NCBI GenBank assembly: GCA_031257475.1
Contig: JAIROP010000029.1
Location: forward strand, 1-64,000
Length of the DNA: 64,000 bases
From: Holosporaceae bacterium
GTDB taxonomy: Bacteria; Pseudomonadota; Alphaproteobacteria; UBA3830
Reading direction: 5' to 3'
In this document: one piece after another, positions 19,912 to 29,865 of the stretch
Layout of the letters: the number at the start of each line of letters is the position of its first letter
Numbering within the stretch: the first letter of the stretch is position 1
Program-made: the position numbers and the translations under genes
The notes under the pieces: generated by a model
The model's database searches: none
What the model was told of the DNA's origin: nothing
What the model saw: the letters and a program-made list of their open reading frames with translations, nothing else

Positions 19912-20523
19912 ATGGACGAGATAATTCTTGGCAGGCGAACAGATGCCGACAAGTTGATTTTCATGTTCCATGGCTATGGAGCTGATAAAGATGATTTGCG
20001 GCCAGTCGGTGAAACATTCGCAAGAACGCTTCCAACGGCGGAAGTTCGCATACCAGGGGGTCTTGAAGAGTGCGAGGCCGGTTTCGGTCGACAGTGGTTT
20101 GCTCTGAGAGGTGGTGATGTAAATGAATGGAAAGATGCTTTTCTGAAGAATGCCCCAAGAATCATGGCCTATATTGATTCTGTTGTTATCGAAAAAAAGT
20201 TGAACTATCAAAATGTGATTTTGTCTGGATTTTCCCAGGGAGGCATGGTAGCCCTGAGTTTTGGATTGCAGCACAATGCGCTGGCTGTTGTCGTTTTTTC
20301 CGGGCTGTTGATTAGTCCTCCTCTGTGTTTAAATTGCAGCACAAAGGTCCTACTTACTCATGGTGCTCAGGACGATGTTATTCCCATCGGCACCGTAACT
20401 CTAACCGAAGAAGCTTTGAAAACCTCCGGCATATCTGTGCAAACAGCAATAAGCCAGAATTTAGCCCACGGCATAGACGGGTACTTATTAAGCAAAGCCG
20501 TGGACTTTTTAAAAGAGCTGTAA
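19912..20523 (+). CDS. Phospholipase/carboxylesterase-type alpha/beta hydrolase
   Basis: A serine hydrolase of the Abhydrolase_2 group (YpfH/carboxylesterase type), about 203 residues. The early block LIFMFHGYGADKDDLRPVG forms the oxyanion region; the nucleophile elbow is GFSQGG, the acid is the Asp in THGAQDDVIP and the base is the His in LAHGID. No signal peptide, so it acts in the cytoplasm. The ATG at 19912 is nine bases after GAGTAGGG; an in-frame GTG at 19906 is too close. It precedes gatC by 29 bases on the same strand. The substrate is unknown. Confidence 0.87.
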   Translation: MDEIILGRRTDADKLIFMFHGYGADKDDLRPVGETFARTLPTAEVRIPGGLEECEAGFGRQWFALRGGDVNEWKDAFLKNAPRIMAYIDSVVIEKKLNYQNVILSGFSQGGMVALSFGLQHNALAVVVFSGLLISPPLCLNCSTKVLLTHGAQDDVIPIGTVTLTEEALKTSGISVQTAISQNLAHGIDGYLLSKAVDFLKEL

Positions 20524-20552
20524 TAGCATCCTTGGGTAGAGTGGAGGGGTTT

Positions 20553-20831
20553 ATGTCTGTAAGCGAAATGGATGTCATAAGAGTTGCTCGTCTTGCTCGC
20601 ATTCGAATCGACATGTTACAGATTCCCGAACTACTGGATGAGTTGAATGAGATTCTTCACTTTGTGGAACAGCTCAACGAGGTGGATTGTTCTGAAATCG
20701 ACGGTACCATTCAGTACTCGTCTGTCCTGTACGAACGACAAGATGTTGTCTTTGCCAGCGATCCGGCAGTAATGAGTAACGCCCCTGAGAAAGAAAACAA
20801 TATGTTTATAGTTCCCAAAGTCACTGGGTAG
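20553..20831 (+). CDS. gatC: Aspartyl/glutamyl-tRNA(Asn/Gln) amidotransferase subunit C
   Basis: GatC is the small stabilising subunit of GatCAB, which converts Glu-tRNA-Gln (and Asp-tRNA-Asn) to the amidated forms. The 92 residues show the family pattern VIRVARLARIRI, then LNEILHFVEQLNEVD. The ATG at 20553 has GGAGGGG at correct spacing; the longer frame upstream is a shadow of the esterase. Normally gatA and gatB follow; here greA does, so the rest of the complex must be encoded elsewhere. Its presence suggests there is no direct glutaminyl-tRNA synthetase. Confidence 0.88.
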   Translation: MSVSEMDVIRVARLARIRIDMLQIPELLDELNEILHFVEQLNEVDCSEIDGTIQYSSVLYERQDVVFASDPAVMSNAPEKENNMFIVPKVTG

Positions 20832-20848
20832 ATCTTCGAGAGTACATT

Positions 20849-21322
20849 ATGGAAAAAGTTTATATGACGCCGGAAGGGTTTAAAAGTCTGGAAGATGAGC
20901 TAAAAAATCTAAAGTTTGTCGAGAGGCCTGCTGTCGTTAACGCCATTTCTTCGGCGCGGGCTCTTGGTGATCTGTCTGAGAATGCGGAGTACCACTATGC
21001 CAAGGAGAAACAGGGGTTTATAGAGGGGCGGATCCGTGAACTGGAATCCAAATTGTCTCGGGCGGAGGTCATAGATATCCGCAGGCTCGGAGGAACTGGA
21101 GTAAAGTTTGGCACCACAGTGACAGTCTTTGATGAGTCAGCAAATGACGAAATTACCTACAAAATAGTTGGGGTGGACGAAGCCGATGTGAAAAAGCGGC
21201 TGCTATCTATAGAAGCTCCGCTGGCAAAGGCGCTGATAGGCAAAGATGTGGGGGATGATATAAAACTGGTGACCCCATCTGGTAAGAAAGAATATGAAAT
21301 TTTAAAAGTTGAGTATGTTTGA
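20849..21322 (+). CDS. greA: Transcription elongation factor GreA
   Basis: GreA rescues backtracked RNA polymerase by stimulating transcript cleavage. The N-terminal coiled coil carries the acidic tip ALGDLSENAEYHYAKEKQ with its Asp and Glu, and the C-terminal domain ends PSGKKEYEILKVEYV. At 157 residues it has the normal length. It follows gatC by 17 bases and its TGA stop overlaps the TTG alternative start of fabG. Confidence 0.96.
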   Translation: MEKVYMTPEGFKSLEDELKNLKFVERPAVVNAISSARALGDLSENAEYHYAKEKQGFIEGRIRELESKLSRAEVIDIRRLGGTGVKFGTTVTVFDESANDEITYKIVGVDEADVKKRLLSIEAPLAKALIGKDVGDDIKLVTPSGKKEYEILKVEYV

Positions 21323-21342
21323 AATTAAAAAGTCGGTGTATA

Positions 21343-22080
21343 GTGTTTGATTTAAGTGGAAAAATTGCACTTGTCACCGGAGCCAGCGGAGCTATCGGAG
21401 GGGCTATTGCCCGAATACTTCACAACCTGGGAGCCACGCTGGCGATTTCTGGAACCAGGACCACCGGTTTGGAAGCTCTTGCCCAGGAGCTATCTCAAAG
21501 GATCTATGTTTTTCAATGTGATCTGAGTTGTATGACCGAGGTGGATTGTTTGGTGAATGAGGTAGAACACCGCTGCGGACGGGTGGATATTCTGGTAAAT
21601 AATGCTGGCATAACCAGAGACAATCTTCTACTAAAAATGACTAACGACGAATGGAATCAGGTGATGATGGTAAATCTAGAGGCTCCATTTCGGCTGATGC
21701 GAGGAGCCTCTAGGAGCATGCTAAAGGGCAAATGGGGCCGAATAGTTAACATTTCATCAATCTCCGGAACTGTTGGCAATGCTGGACAGGCAAACTATGC
21801 AGCAAGTAAATCAGCTTTGCTTGGACTGTCGAAGTCCGCAGCTTTGGAATTGGCCAGGAGAAACATTACCGTAAACTGTGTAGCTCCCGGGCTTATCCAG
21901 TCTCCGATGGTAGATGCTATTCCAGCCCTCCACAGAGAAGGTTTAGAGAAAAGAATCCCACTGGCGCGGGTAGGACGTCCTGAGGAGGTTGCTGCAGCGG
22001 TGGGATTTTTAGCCAGTGATGAGGCCTCCTACATAACCGGGCATGTGCTGCATGTAAACGGCGGAATGTCCATGGTGTAG
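21343..22080 (+). CDS. fabG: 3-oxoacyl-[acyl-carrier-protein] reductase FabG
   Basis: Short-chain dehydrogenase that reduces 3-ketoacyl-ACP with NADPH in fatty acid elongation. The cofactor loop is TGASGAIGGAIA, the NNAGITRDNLLLKM block is strongly FabG-like, the catalytic Ser is in NISSISG and the YxxxK is YAASK. The protein ends GHVLHVNGGMSMV. I start at the GTG at 21343, which matches the family N terminus (MFDLSGKIALVTG); the frame is open back to a TTG at 21319 overlapping greA. Neither start has a strong ribosome binding site. The phosphopantetheinyl transferase gene follows four bases later. Confidence 0.93.
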   Translation: MFDLSGKIALVTGASGAIGGAIARILHNLGATLAISGTRTTGLEALAQELSQRIYVFQCDLSCMTEVDCLVNEVEHRCGRVDILVNNAGITRDNLLLKMTNDEWNQVMMVNLEAPFRLMRGASRSMLKGKWGRIVNISSISGTVGNAGQANYAASKSALLGLSKSAALELARRNITVNCVAPGLIQSPMVDAIPALHREGLEKRIPLARVGRPEEVAAAVGFLASDEASYITGHVLHVNGGMSMV

Positions 22081-22084
22081 CTCC

Positions 22085-22744
22085 ATGGTGTCAGTGTATT
22101 TTCTTTCTCTAGGTCGGAAAAAACGAGGCGTATGTGCGTTGGCAGTTGCCAATTTTTCCGATTTCCGTGAGGAAAGGATCAGAGAATACCTATCCGACAG
22201 CGAATTAGACAGGCTACGGTCAATCCAGCTAGAGAAAAGGCAGCGTGAGTATGTTCTTGGACGATTAACAACTAAGATGGCTCTGGCTTCATTGACGAAT
22301 AACTTGAAATTTCGGGATGTGAGCGTTCTGAACGAGGCTTCGGGGTCTCCGGTTATTAGGGCCCCATTAGATCATGGAGACTACGGCACATCCATCGCTC
22401 ATACGGATGAAATTGTCGTCAGTCTTGTATTTCAGAGAGAATTTTCCTTCGGCATAGACATTGAAAACTTGGGAAGAAAGTCTCGTAGTGCGCTTAAATA
22501 CATTGCCCGAGGCGGGGAAACAATCCCTGAAGACTCTGAGAGTTCCATGGTGGCCTGGACGTTGAAAGAATCCCTGGGGAAGGCCCTGAAATGTGGTCTA
22601 CGATGTCCCGAGGAGCTTGTTCTTGCGCAATTACAGCGAAAGGATAGTGTTTTTTTCTGCTCATATAGAAAACATCCAGAATTTGGTGGAATTGCTCGAA
22701 TCTATGGCAACTATTCTTTGGCTATTACTTACCCACTGGGCTGA
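22085..22744 (+). CDS. 4'-phosphopantetheinyl transferase, Sfp/Gsp type
   Basis: This enzyme would move phosphopantetheine from CoA to an apo carrier protein such as ACP. The two family motifs are FGIDIE (about residues 120-125) and WTLKESLGKAL about 40 residues later, with magnesium-binding Asp and Glu in the first. The 219-residue, pseudo-dimeric length is the Sfp type rather than the 120-residue AcpS. It directly follows fabG, which fits activation of the fatty-acid acyl carrier. The start is an ATG with no strong ribosome binding site. Confidence 0.8.
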   Translation: MVSVYFLSLGRKKRGVCALAVANFSDFREERIREYLSDSELDRLRSIQLEKRQREYVLGRLTTKMALASLTNNLKFRDVSVLNEASGSPVIRAPLDHGDYGTSIAHTDEIVVSLVFQREFSFGIDIENLGRKSRSALKYIARGGETIPEDSESSMVAWTLKESLGKALKCGLRCPEELVLAQLQRKDSVFFCSYRKHPEFGGIARIYGNYSLAITYPLG

Positions 22745-22757
22745 AATTCATGAATTT
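22744..22757. other. Perfect 14-base palindrome at convergent gene ends
   Basis: AAATTCATGAATTT starts at the last base of the phosphopantetheinyl transferase gene and lies between it and the end of the convergent gene at 22766. It has no GC stem, so it is a weak terminator candidate at best. Confidence 0.2.
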
Positions 22758-22765
22758 TACAGCCC

Positions 22766-23077
22766 CTAGGTGGTGGGGATTTTCCCGATGATGTATTGCG
22801 TTATGCTATTCAAATTCTGTATGATCTGATTTAATAAAGAGATTACTCTTTTCTGCTTTGATGGAGATAGGTGGGAGATAACGGTGTCAGAGTCTTCAAG
22901 TACCTGGTCTTTTATTTCTTGCAGAAGCTTTTTTATACGTTCCTCGGAATTAGAATGAGTGGATTCAGAACTGACTGAGTTGCTTGGATGCGATTGCTCT
23001 GCGCTGTCGACAGGCTCTTCGGCAGATGCAATCGAAAGCATGATGGAGAATTGGATAAAAATCATTTTTTTCAACAT
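22766..23077 (-). CDS. Small exported hypothetical protein
   Basis: A 103-residue protein with a Lys-rich start (MLKKM), a hydrophobic core and a likely cleavage site near SIASAEE, so it is exported. The mature part has a Ser/His/Asn-rich linker and then a helix-forming tail (RIKKLLQEIKDQVL, SLLNQIIQNLNSITQYI). I recognise no family. It lies three bases after the acidic exported protein at 23081-24796, on the same strand, and is probably co-expressed with it. Confidence 0.6.
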   Translation of the reverse strand: MLKKMIFIQFSIMLSIASAEEPVDSAEQSHPSNSVSSESTHSNSEERIKKLLQEIKDQVLEDSDTVISHLSPSKQKRVISLLNQIIQNLNSITQYIIGKIPTT

Positions 23078-23080
23078 TAT

Positions 23081-24796
23081 CTAAAAGTCCTCTGGCTTTA
23101 GTTCTTTGGATGTGGTTTGGTCAACTTGTTGATCAACATGTTTTGCCACGGGAACGTCTCCGGGCACATTAGAAACTCCTTCTGGATTAAATATTATCAC
23201 GACCGGTTTGTTTCCCTCTGAGATTTCTTCCACGCTATCTGTAAATTGAAAATGTATTGAGGAAAATGCTGTCGTCTTGGGAGGAGGTTCATCGTCGTCA
23301 TCGCTTTTGCCTCCATAGCTCTCCACATCCGGTGTTTGCTCCTCCTTATCTTCTTCTACGTCGTGGGTATCTTTTCGAATGTTTGATTTCTTTCTTATGT
23401 GTTGTAGCTCGGGAGGTTTTTGTGGAGACGATTCCTTGGCGGATTCGTCTCTATCATCGCCGCCATTATCTTCGTCTCCGTCGTTATCAGGCTGCGTTTG
23501 CTTGTCGTCCACGTCATCGCGTTCCGTATCATCTGTCTCTGGTTTACTCTTCCTCGTTAACTTGGGTTTAGGAGATTTTTGGGGCGACGATTTCTCGGCG
23601 GATTCGTCTTCCTCATCCTTATTCCCATCTTCATTATTGTCATTATCACTGTTCGAAGCCTGTTCCGTGGAAATACTTTGAGGGCTATCTGCGGCACCGT
23701 CTCCATCGCTATTATCTGGAGATGTTTGCTCACGCACTTCCTTGCCTTCCCTATCACCGGTGTTTGCGGAATCGCTTCCATCATCCGTGGAATTTTCGTT
23801 CTCGATGGACACAGAGTCATCTTCGTCTTCTGAATACTCAGATGTCCTCCCTTTTCTTTCTCTCCTATGTCTGTCTTCTGAATAGTCCCTGTTCCTGCTT
23901 CTTCTGTTTCTATTCCGACTATTTTCGTAGTCGTTATCATCTATTTCCTCCGACGTTTCCTGTCCGTCATCATCACCATAGCCTCTGCCCGTTCCATGTG
24001 CTTGGCTACGAAATCCTCTTCCACCAAAGCCTTCTGCTTCTCCATTGCTGAAATTCTCGCTCCCTATTTCCGGGGCAGTCCCAGACTGTCCTTCCGGCAG
24101 AAATGTCGGTTCTTTCATCTGTGACTCCGCGATGAATGCAGATTCTGGATCTCCAACTTTCGCCCCAGGAGGGCCTGCAACATTGAAATTTGGTGGCTGT
24201 TGAGGAAAAGCCAAAGATTGGGTTGCTGCCACTGGTTCTCCAGCTCCCTCATCTGAAATATCAGCACTTTCATCTCCTGAATCACCATTCGCTTCATCAT
24301 TTTCCGGTTCCTCTTTCTCTCCAGATTCTTCAGCGGACGTCTCATCTGGAGATGAAGCTGAATCTGAGGGCTGCGTTGGTGACTGCTGCTGCAGCTGTTG
24401 AAACTGTTGATCTGAAGTTTCTGTGGATGGCGACGGAGGTGGCGACATCTCGTCATCATCATGTGGAGCATGGGAGGCTTCTCGTCGCTCTGGTGGATCT
24501 ACGTCATCATCATCTTTTGGCTCTCCAGTGGGAACTGGATCTGTACTACTTTTTTCGCCATAACCTGGATTAAGTATTCCATAAACATCGTTAAGATGTT
24601 GATAGAGGCCTATAAAATCCCTCGTCAACGCCCTTTTATCTCTTTCTAAAAAATTCTTTCCCCTCTCCAGCTCCACAACTTCATGCACCGCTTCCATAAG
24701 CACAGGCAGAGGCGGTTTTAATGCGCCAATGGAATGAGGTGACGTGATAAAACTGGCAAATAGTGGGATAATTAGTGCAATCTTTCTAAAATACAA
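23081..24796 (-). CDS. Exported acidic, intrinsically disordered protein
   Basis: The 571-residue protein starts MYFRKIALIIPLFASFITSP, a signal peptide. A short helical segment (about residues 30-75) is followed by about 450 residues rich in Asp, Glu, Ser, Pro, Asn and Gln with a basic patch (NRNRRSRNRDYSEDRHRRER). Near the C terminus is an imperfect direct repeat of about 41 residues, each unit starting DESA(E/K) then SSPQK-x-P and ending near QTQPD or EQTPD. The last 60 residues look folded (VVIIFNPEGV). No enzymatic motif. The start is a TTG with a weak ribosome site. A surface or secreted host-interaction role is a guess. Confidence 0.65.
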   Translation of the reverse strand: MYFRKIALIIPLFASFITSPHSIGALKPPLPVLMEAVHEVVELERGKNFLERDKRALTRDFIGLYQHLNDVYGILNPGYGEKSSTDPVPTGEPKDDDDVDPPERREASHAPHDDDEMSPPPSPSTETSDQQFQQLQQQSPTQPSDSASSPDETSAEESGEKEEPENDEANGDSGDESADISDEGAGEPVAATQSLAFPQQPPNFNVAGPPGAKVGDPESAFIAESQMKEPTFLPEGQSGTAPEIGSENFSNGEAEGFGGRGFRSQAHGTGRGYGDDDGQETSEEIDDNDYENSRNRNRRSRNRDYSEDRHRRERKGRTSEYSEDEDDSVSIENENSTDDGSDSANTGDREGKEVREQTSPDNSDGDGAADSPQSISTEQASNSDNDNNEDGNKDEEDESAEKSSPQKSPKPKLTRKSKPETDDTERDDVDDKQTQPDNDGDEDNGGDDRDESAKESSPQKPPELQHIRKKSNIRKDTHDVEEDKEEQTPDVESYGGKSDDDDEPPPKTTAFSSIHFQFTDSVEEISEGNKPVVIIFNPEGVSNVPGDVPVAKHVDQQVDQTTSKELKPEDF

Positions 24797-24924
24797 CGCG
24801 CCATTCCGTTAATTATTTTTTTTATATTTTAGCAAAATATTTTTTAATAAAATGTAAGTTTTTGACGAAAAGCGACATTTGATTCCTGAGGAAAGTCTGC
24901 TATAAGAAAAGAAGGGCGTAAAAA

Positions 24925-25704
24925 ATGAAAATAACAATTTTGGGATGTGGCTCATCTGGTGGAGTGCCGGTGCTGAGATATGGCTGGGGAGATTGTGACC
25001 CTGGTAATATAAAAAACCGCCGCTCCAGATCGTCAATACTGATAGAAGTTGGAAACACATCGCTGCTGGTGGATACATCTCCGGATTTGCGTCAACAGCT
25101 GCTTGATAATGGAATAGATAAGATCGACGCGGTAATTTTCACGCACTCTCACTATGACCATGTTGGAGGAATCAATGAACTTCGCCCCATATTTTGTGGA
25201 AATTCAGCTCTGCTTCCCATATATGCGACAGAATTGGATCTGGCAATGATAAAAAAATCCCATTTCTATTTGTTTGAAGAAAATAAACAGGAAATCTACA
25301 GGACATACCTGGAACCACATATTCTGTATGAAAAGTTTTCCATTGGGGACATTTCCGGCATTACTTTTGTGCAGGATCATGGGTTTTCCTCATCTCTTGG
25401 TATCCGCATAGGTAGTTTTGCCTATTCCACAGACGTTGTCTCACTCAGCTCTGCCAATTTCGAGACATTAAAAGGAATAGACTCCTGGGTGGTCGGATGC
25501 CAATCTCTGAAGGATCCCAAACCAACTCATGCTCATCTGGATCTGGTTCTGAAATGGGTCTCAGAAATTTCTCCAAGCCGAACTTTTCTCACCCACATGG
25601 GCGATTCAATGGACTACGAGACCCTGCTGCAAACTCTACCCACCTCCATCCGACCTGCCTACGACGGAATGATCATTCGTCCTCTCTCTCCATTTACTCT
25701 TTAA
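24925..25704 (+). CDS. MBL-fold metal-dependent hydrolase, PhnP-like
   Basis: A metallo-beta-lactamase-fold hydrolase of 259 residues. The start [17 protein letters not shown], the metal motif [10 protein letters not shown] (HxHxDH), the later SYSTD-type Asp in FAYSTDV and the final metal His in [11 protein letters not shown] are visible. The group includes PhnP-like cyclic phosphodiesterases and uncharacterised alphaproteobacterial enzymes; the substrate is unknown. GAAGGG lies upstream of the ATG. Its last four bases overlap the convergent end of rpoC. Confidence 0.85.
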   Translation: MKITILGCGSSGGVPVLRYGWGDCDPGNIKNRRSRSSILIEVGNTSLLVDTSPDLRQQLLDNGIDKIDAVIFTHSHYDHVGGINELRPIFCGNSALLPIYATELDLAMIKKSHFYLFEENKQEIYRTYLEPHILYEKFSIGDISGITFVQDHGFSSSLGIRIGSFAYSTDVVSLSSANFETLKGIDSWVVGCQSLKDPKPTHAHLDLVLKWVSEISPSRTFLTHMGDSMDYETLLQTLPTSIRPAYDGMIIRPLSPFTL

Positions 25705-28700
25705 TCCTTGTTGATCACTCTGCCTCCTCCTCTGCTAACTTCGGCATCTCTCTCCTGTGCAATTCTCCTCATCTTTCCAATGACAAAACCAGTTCCGGCG
25801 GGAATTAACCTTCCCACCAAGACATTTTCCTTCAGGCCACTCAGCCGATCGATTTTTCCCGTAATGGACGCCTCCGTCAATACCCGAGTGGTCTCCTGAA
25901 ACGAGGCAGCGGAAATAAACGATCGGGTCTGCAATGAGGCCTTGGTTATTCCTTGCAGCACAGGATAGGCCGTGGCTGGTATTCCTCCCTCTGCTGTTAT
26001 CCTGACGTTTTCCTCTTCAAAATCCAAGCGATCTACCTGCTCGCCGGTTAGAAACGTCGTATCTCCCGGAGAGGACACCTTCACTTTTTGCAGCATCTGG
26101 CGAACAATTATTTCTATGTGCTTGTCATTGATCTTAACTCCCTGCAAACGATACACATCCTGTATTTCATTTACCAGGTAATCGGCCAAAGCTTCTACTC
26201 CTAGAATCTGCAATATATCATGCGGAGCTTTGTTGCCGTCGATCAAAATATCTCCCTTGGCCACCATATCGCCTTCCTTGACTACTACTTGTCTCCAGCG
26301 TGGCACCAGATACTCAATCGGAGTGAAGCTTTCATCATCCGGATGCACTATTATTCGTTTTTTCCCTTTGTAATCCTTTCCAAACTCCACACGACCATTA
26401 AACTCACTTATGACCGCGGGATCTTTGGGCATTCTAGCCTCAAATAACTCGGAAACCCTCGGCAAACCGCCGGTGATATCCCTTGTTTTAGACGATTCCC
26501 GTGGCATGCGCGCCAAAATGTCTCCCACCTTTACTTGACTGCCCGTTTCAACAGCAATGATGGAGTCCACCGATAGAAAGTATCTGACTTCCTGACCATT
26601 GGGCAGCAAAATCGGTTTACCTGAATCATCAGTTAGAACAATTCGAGGTTTCAATTCGGTATAGCGGGCCTGCTGTTTCCAATCTGCCACCACGTAGGTC
26701 GATACGCCGGTGGACTCGTCAATTGTTTCCCGGAGGGATACTCCCTCTATAAGATCCACATACTGAACTATTCCTTCTCTCTCGCAGATCAGAGGCAAAG
26801 TAAACTGATCCCAGTCCGCCAGCTTATTTCCCTTTTCTACCTTACAATTATTCTTGATATAGAGCCTGGAACCATAGGGAACTTTGTGATTAGCTCTTTC
26901 CTTGCCGTTGGCATCAAGGATTATTATCTCTGTGTTTCTGTTCATCACTATTTTTTGTCCCTCGCTGTTCTCGACGGTTTTTTCGTTGCGCAGGGATATC
27001 GTGCCATCATAGGTGGCATCGATGGAAGACATTTCTGTTCCTTTCTGGGCCGTTCCACCTATGTGAAAGGTCCTCATGGTAAGCTGGGTTCCAGGCTCGC
27101 CAATTGATTGTGCTGCGATAACCCCAACGGCTTCACCGATATTTACCTTCTTCCCGCGGGCAAGATCTCTACCGTAGCAGGTAGCGCAGATCCCCCCTTT
27201 GCAGTCACAGGTAAGCACAGACCGAATCCGCACCTCGTTTATACTTGCTTCGCTGATCTTTCTTACTGCTTCTTCGTCGACTAGTTCACCGGCTTTTACA
27301 ATTACCTGGTCGTTGTACAGATTTACTATATCATCCACCACAGTTCGCCCAAGGATTCGCTCAACCAGCGGAGAGATCACATCTCCACCAGATATTATGT
27401 CACGTATCACGATGCCCCGACGCGTGCCACAGTCATCCTTCACAATTACGCAGTCCTGGGCTACATCCACTAGGCGTCTGGTTAGATATCCGGAGTTAGC
27501 TGTTTTGAGGGCTGTATCTGCCATGCCCTTCCTGGCTCCGTGGGTTGAGGTGAAATACTCCAGCACAGTCAACCCCTCCTTAAAGTTTGAAATAATCGGC
27601 GTCTCAATGATTTCCCCCGATGGCTTGGCCATTAGACCACGCATACCAGCCACCTGCCTCATCTGCACAACAGAACCTCGTGCTCCGGAATGCGCCATCA
27701 TGTACATGGCATTCACCGGTTTGCCGACCTCCATCTTGGATATCTGCTTCATCATGGAATCCGCTACCTTGTCACCACAGACTGCCCAGGCATCAACAAC
27801 CTTGTTATAGCGTTCTCCGGAGGTGATCAATCCATCTAGATACTGCCTTTCATACTCGGCTACGTTTTTTTTAGTAGCATTGACTATGTCTTTCTTTTGC
27901 ACAGGAACAAGTAGATCGTCCTTACCGTACGAAATCCCGGACTTTGTCGAATACAAAAATCCGATATCCTTCAACTTATCCGCAAAAACAACGGTGCTTT
28001 TCTGCCCACACACATGATAGATCTTTTCAACAATGGCTGCGGATTCCTTGTTGGTTAGCAGCCTATTTATTAGATCAAATTTAATCTCCGGGTGTTTGGG
28101 CAGCAGCTGGGATAGAATCATGCGTCCTGGTGTAGTGCTCACCGTAACTGCCTTCATGGTCCCATCTTCCTGTATCTGATTATAGCGAGCTTTTATTTTC
28201 GCGTGTAAGCTGACAACCTTTTCCTCAAGAGCATGTTCTATTTCCCCAATGGATGAGAAAATCATATCCTCTCCCAGCTCTCCTGCTTTTTCCATGGTGA
28301 GGTAGTAAATTCCCAGGATAATGTCCTTCGTGGGAAGGATAATTGGCTTACCGCTGGATGGGCTCAAAATATTATTGGTCGACATCATTAGAACACGAGA
28401 TTCCAGCTGGGCCTCCAGAGATAATGGAACATGAACAGCCATCTGATCTCCGTCGAAATCTGCGTTAAAAGCCGTACAGACCAGAGGATGCAGTTTGATG
28501 GCTTTTCCCTCCACAAGAACAGGTTCAAAGGCTTGTATACCAAGCCGGTGCAGCGTCGGAGCGCGATTCAGCAGCACCGGATGCTCTTTGATAACTTCCT
28601 CCAGAATATCCCATACCTCGGAGCGCTCTTTCTCCACCATGCGTTTGGCGGCCTTAAGCGTTGTTGCCAGGCCGTATCTTTCTAGCCTTGAATAAATAAA

Positions 28701-29843
28701 CGGCTGAAATAACTCCAGCGCCATCTTCTTGGGGATGCCGCACTGGTGCAACTTTAGCTCAGGACCCACCACAATGACCGACCGCCCCGAGTAATCCACT
28801 CTTTTTCCAAGCAAATTCTGTCGAAAACGTCCCTGTTTCCCCTTCAGCATATCTGAAAGGGACTTTAGCGGTCGTTTTCCTGCACCGGTTATGGCTCTTC
28901 CACGGCGACCATTGTCAAACAGGGCATCCACCGCCTCCTGCAGCATTCTATTCTCATTTTTTACGATGATTTCCGGCGCTTTTAGCTCCAAAAGTCGCTT
29001 CAATCTATTGTTACGATTTATAACGCGGCGATACAGATCGTTCAGGTCTGACGTCGCGAATCTGCCTCCGTCCAGCGGCACCAGGGGACGCAACTCCGGT
29101 GGAATAACTGGAATACACTCCATTATCATCCACTCGGGACGGGTGCCAGACCCCAGGAAAGACTCCACAAGCTTCAGTCTCTTTACAATGCGCCGCCGTT
29201 TTATATCCGAATGGACAGTCTTCAGCTCTACCCGAAGTCTATCCTTCTCCCCCTTAAGGTCCAAATTGGCCAACATAACTCTCAGCGCTTCTGCACCAAT
29301 GCCACCTCTAAAAGAGTCTTCTCCGTATTCGTCCTGGGCTTTGTAGTACTCCTCCTCGGTGAGCAATTGGGACGGATTCAGCGGCGTGATGCCTGGATCT
29401 ATCACCACATAGCTCTCGAAATATAACACTTTCTCCATTTCACTGGATGTCATATCCAACAAAAGAGCTATCCGGCTTGGGGGGGATTTGGTGAACCAGA
29501 TATGCGCAACCGGGGAGGCGAGCTCTATATGCCCCATGCGCTCCCGTCTAACCTTGGACAGAGTAACCTCAACACCGCATTTTTCACAGATTACGCCGCG
29601 GTACTTCATTCGTTTATATTTTCCACATAAACACTCATAGTCTTTCACGGGACCAAATATGCGGGAACAGAACAGACCATCCCTTTCAGGTTTAAATGTT
29701 CGATAATTGATTGTTTCCGGCTTTTTTACTTCACCGAAAGACCAGGATCTTATTCTCTCGGGGCTTGAAATCGATACCCGAATAGCATCGAAGCTGTTCA
29801 GGTTACTAATTTGCCCAAACGCTTTCCTCAGCTGATTTTGCAT
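25701..29843 (-). CDS. rpoC: RNA polymerase beta' subunit
   Basis: Largest catalytic subunit of RNA polymerase, about 1380 residues. The N-terminal zinc ribbon ([20 protein letters not shown]), the catalytic magnesium site [12 protein letters not shown], the bridge helix region and the second zinc site ([13 protein letters not shown]) are intact. The ATG at 29843 is preferred over the in-frame GTG at 29849 because GGGAAGGTGG stands just before it. It follows rpoB by 22 bases. The long plus-strand frames inside (for example 27199-27810) are shadows of it. Confidence 0.98.
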   Translation of the reverse strand: MQNQLRKAFGQISNLNSFDAIRVSISSPERIRSWSFGEVKKPETINYRTFKPERDGLFCSRIFGPVKDYECLCGKYKRMKYRGVICEKCGVEVTLSKVRRERMGHIELASPVAHIWFTKSPPSRIALLLDMTSSEMEKVLYFESYVVIDPGITPLNPSQLLTEEEYYKAQDEYGEDSFRGGIGAEALRVMLANLDLKGEKDRLRVELKTVHSDIKRRRIVKRLKLVESFLGSGTRPEWMIMECIPVIPPELRPLVPLDGGRFATSDLNDLYRRVINRNNRLKRLLELKAPEIIVKNENRMLQEAVDALFDNGRRGRAITGAGKRPLKSLSDMLKGKQGRFRQNLLGKRVDYSGRSVIVVGPELKLHQCGIPKKMALELFQPFIYSRLERYGLATTLKAAKRMVEKERSEVWDILEEVIKEHPVLLNRAPTLHRLGIQAFEPVLVEGKAIKLHPLVCTAFNADFDGDQMAVHVPLSLEAQLESRVLMMSTNNILSPSSGKPIILPTKDIILGIYYLTMEKAGELGEDMIFSSIGEIEHALEEKVVSLHAKIKARYNQIQEDGTMKAVTVSTTPGRMILSQLLPKHPEIKFDLINRLLTNKESAAIVEKIYHVCGQKSTVVFADKLKDIGFLYSTKSGISYGKDDLLVPVQKKDIVNATKKNVAEYERQYLDGLITSGERYNKVVDAWAVCGDKVADSMMKQISKMEVGKPVNAMYMMAHSGARGSVVQMRQVAGMRGLMAKPSGEIIETPIISNFKEGLTVLEYFTSTHGARKGMADTALKTANSGYLTRRLVDVAQDCVIVKDDCGTRRGIVIRDIISGGDVISPLVERILGRTVVDDIVNLYNDQVIVKAGELVDEEAVRKISEASINEVRIRSVLTCDCKGGICATCYGRDLARGKKVNIGEAVGVIAAQSIGEPGTQLTMRTFHIGGTAQKGTEMSSIDATYDGTISLRNEKTVENSEGQKIVMNRNTEIIILDANGKERANHKVPYGSRLYIKNNCKVEKGNKLADWDQFTLPLICEREGIVQYVDLIEGVSLRETIDESTGVSTYVVADWKQQARYTELKPRIVLTDDSGKPILLPNGQEVRYFLSVDSIIAVETGSQVKVGDILARMPRESSKTRDITGGLPRVSELFEARMPKDPAVISEFNGRVEFGKDYKGKKRIIVHPDDESFTPIEYLVPRWRQVVVKEGDMVAKGDILIDGNKAPHDILQILGVEALADYLVNEIQDVYRLQGVKINDKHIEIIVRQMLQKVKVSSPGDTTFLTGEQVDRLDFEEENVRITAEGGIPATAYPVLQGITKASLQTRSFISAASFQETTRVLTEASITGKIDRLSGLKENVLVGRLIPAGTGFVIGKMRRIAQERDAEVSRGGGRVINKD

Positions 29844-29865
29844 CTCCACCTTCCCTTGTCAGACT

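Noticed and set aside
27199-27810. Plus-strand open frame of 203 codons inside rpoC
   Set aside because: It lies wholly antisense to strongly conserved rpoC and has no recognisable protein features; long shadow frames are expected opposite such genes. The same holds for the plus-strand frames within rpoB.
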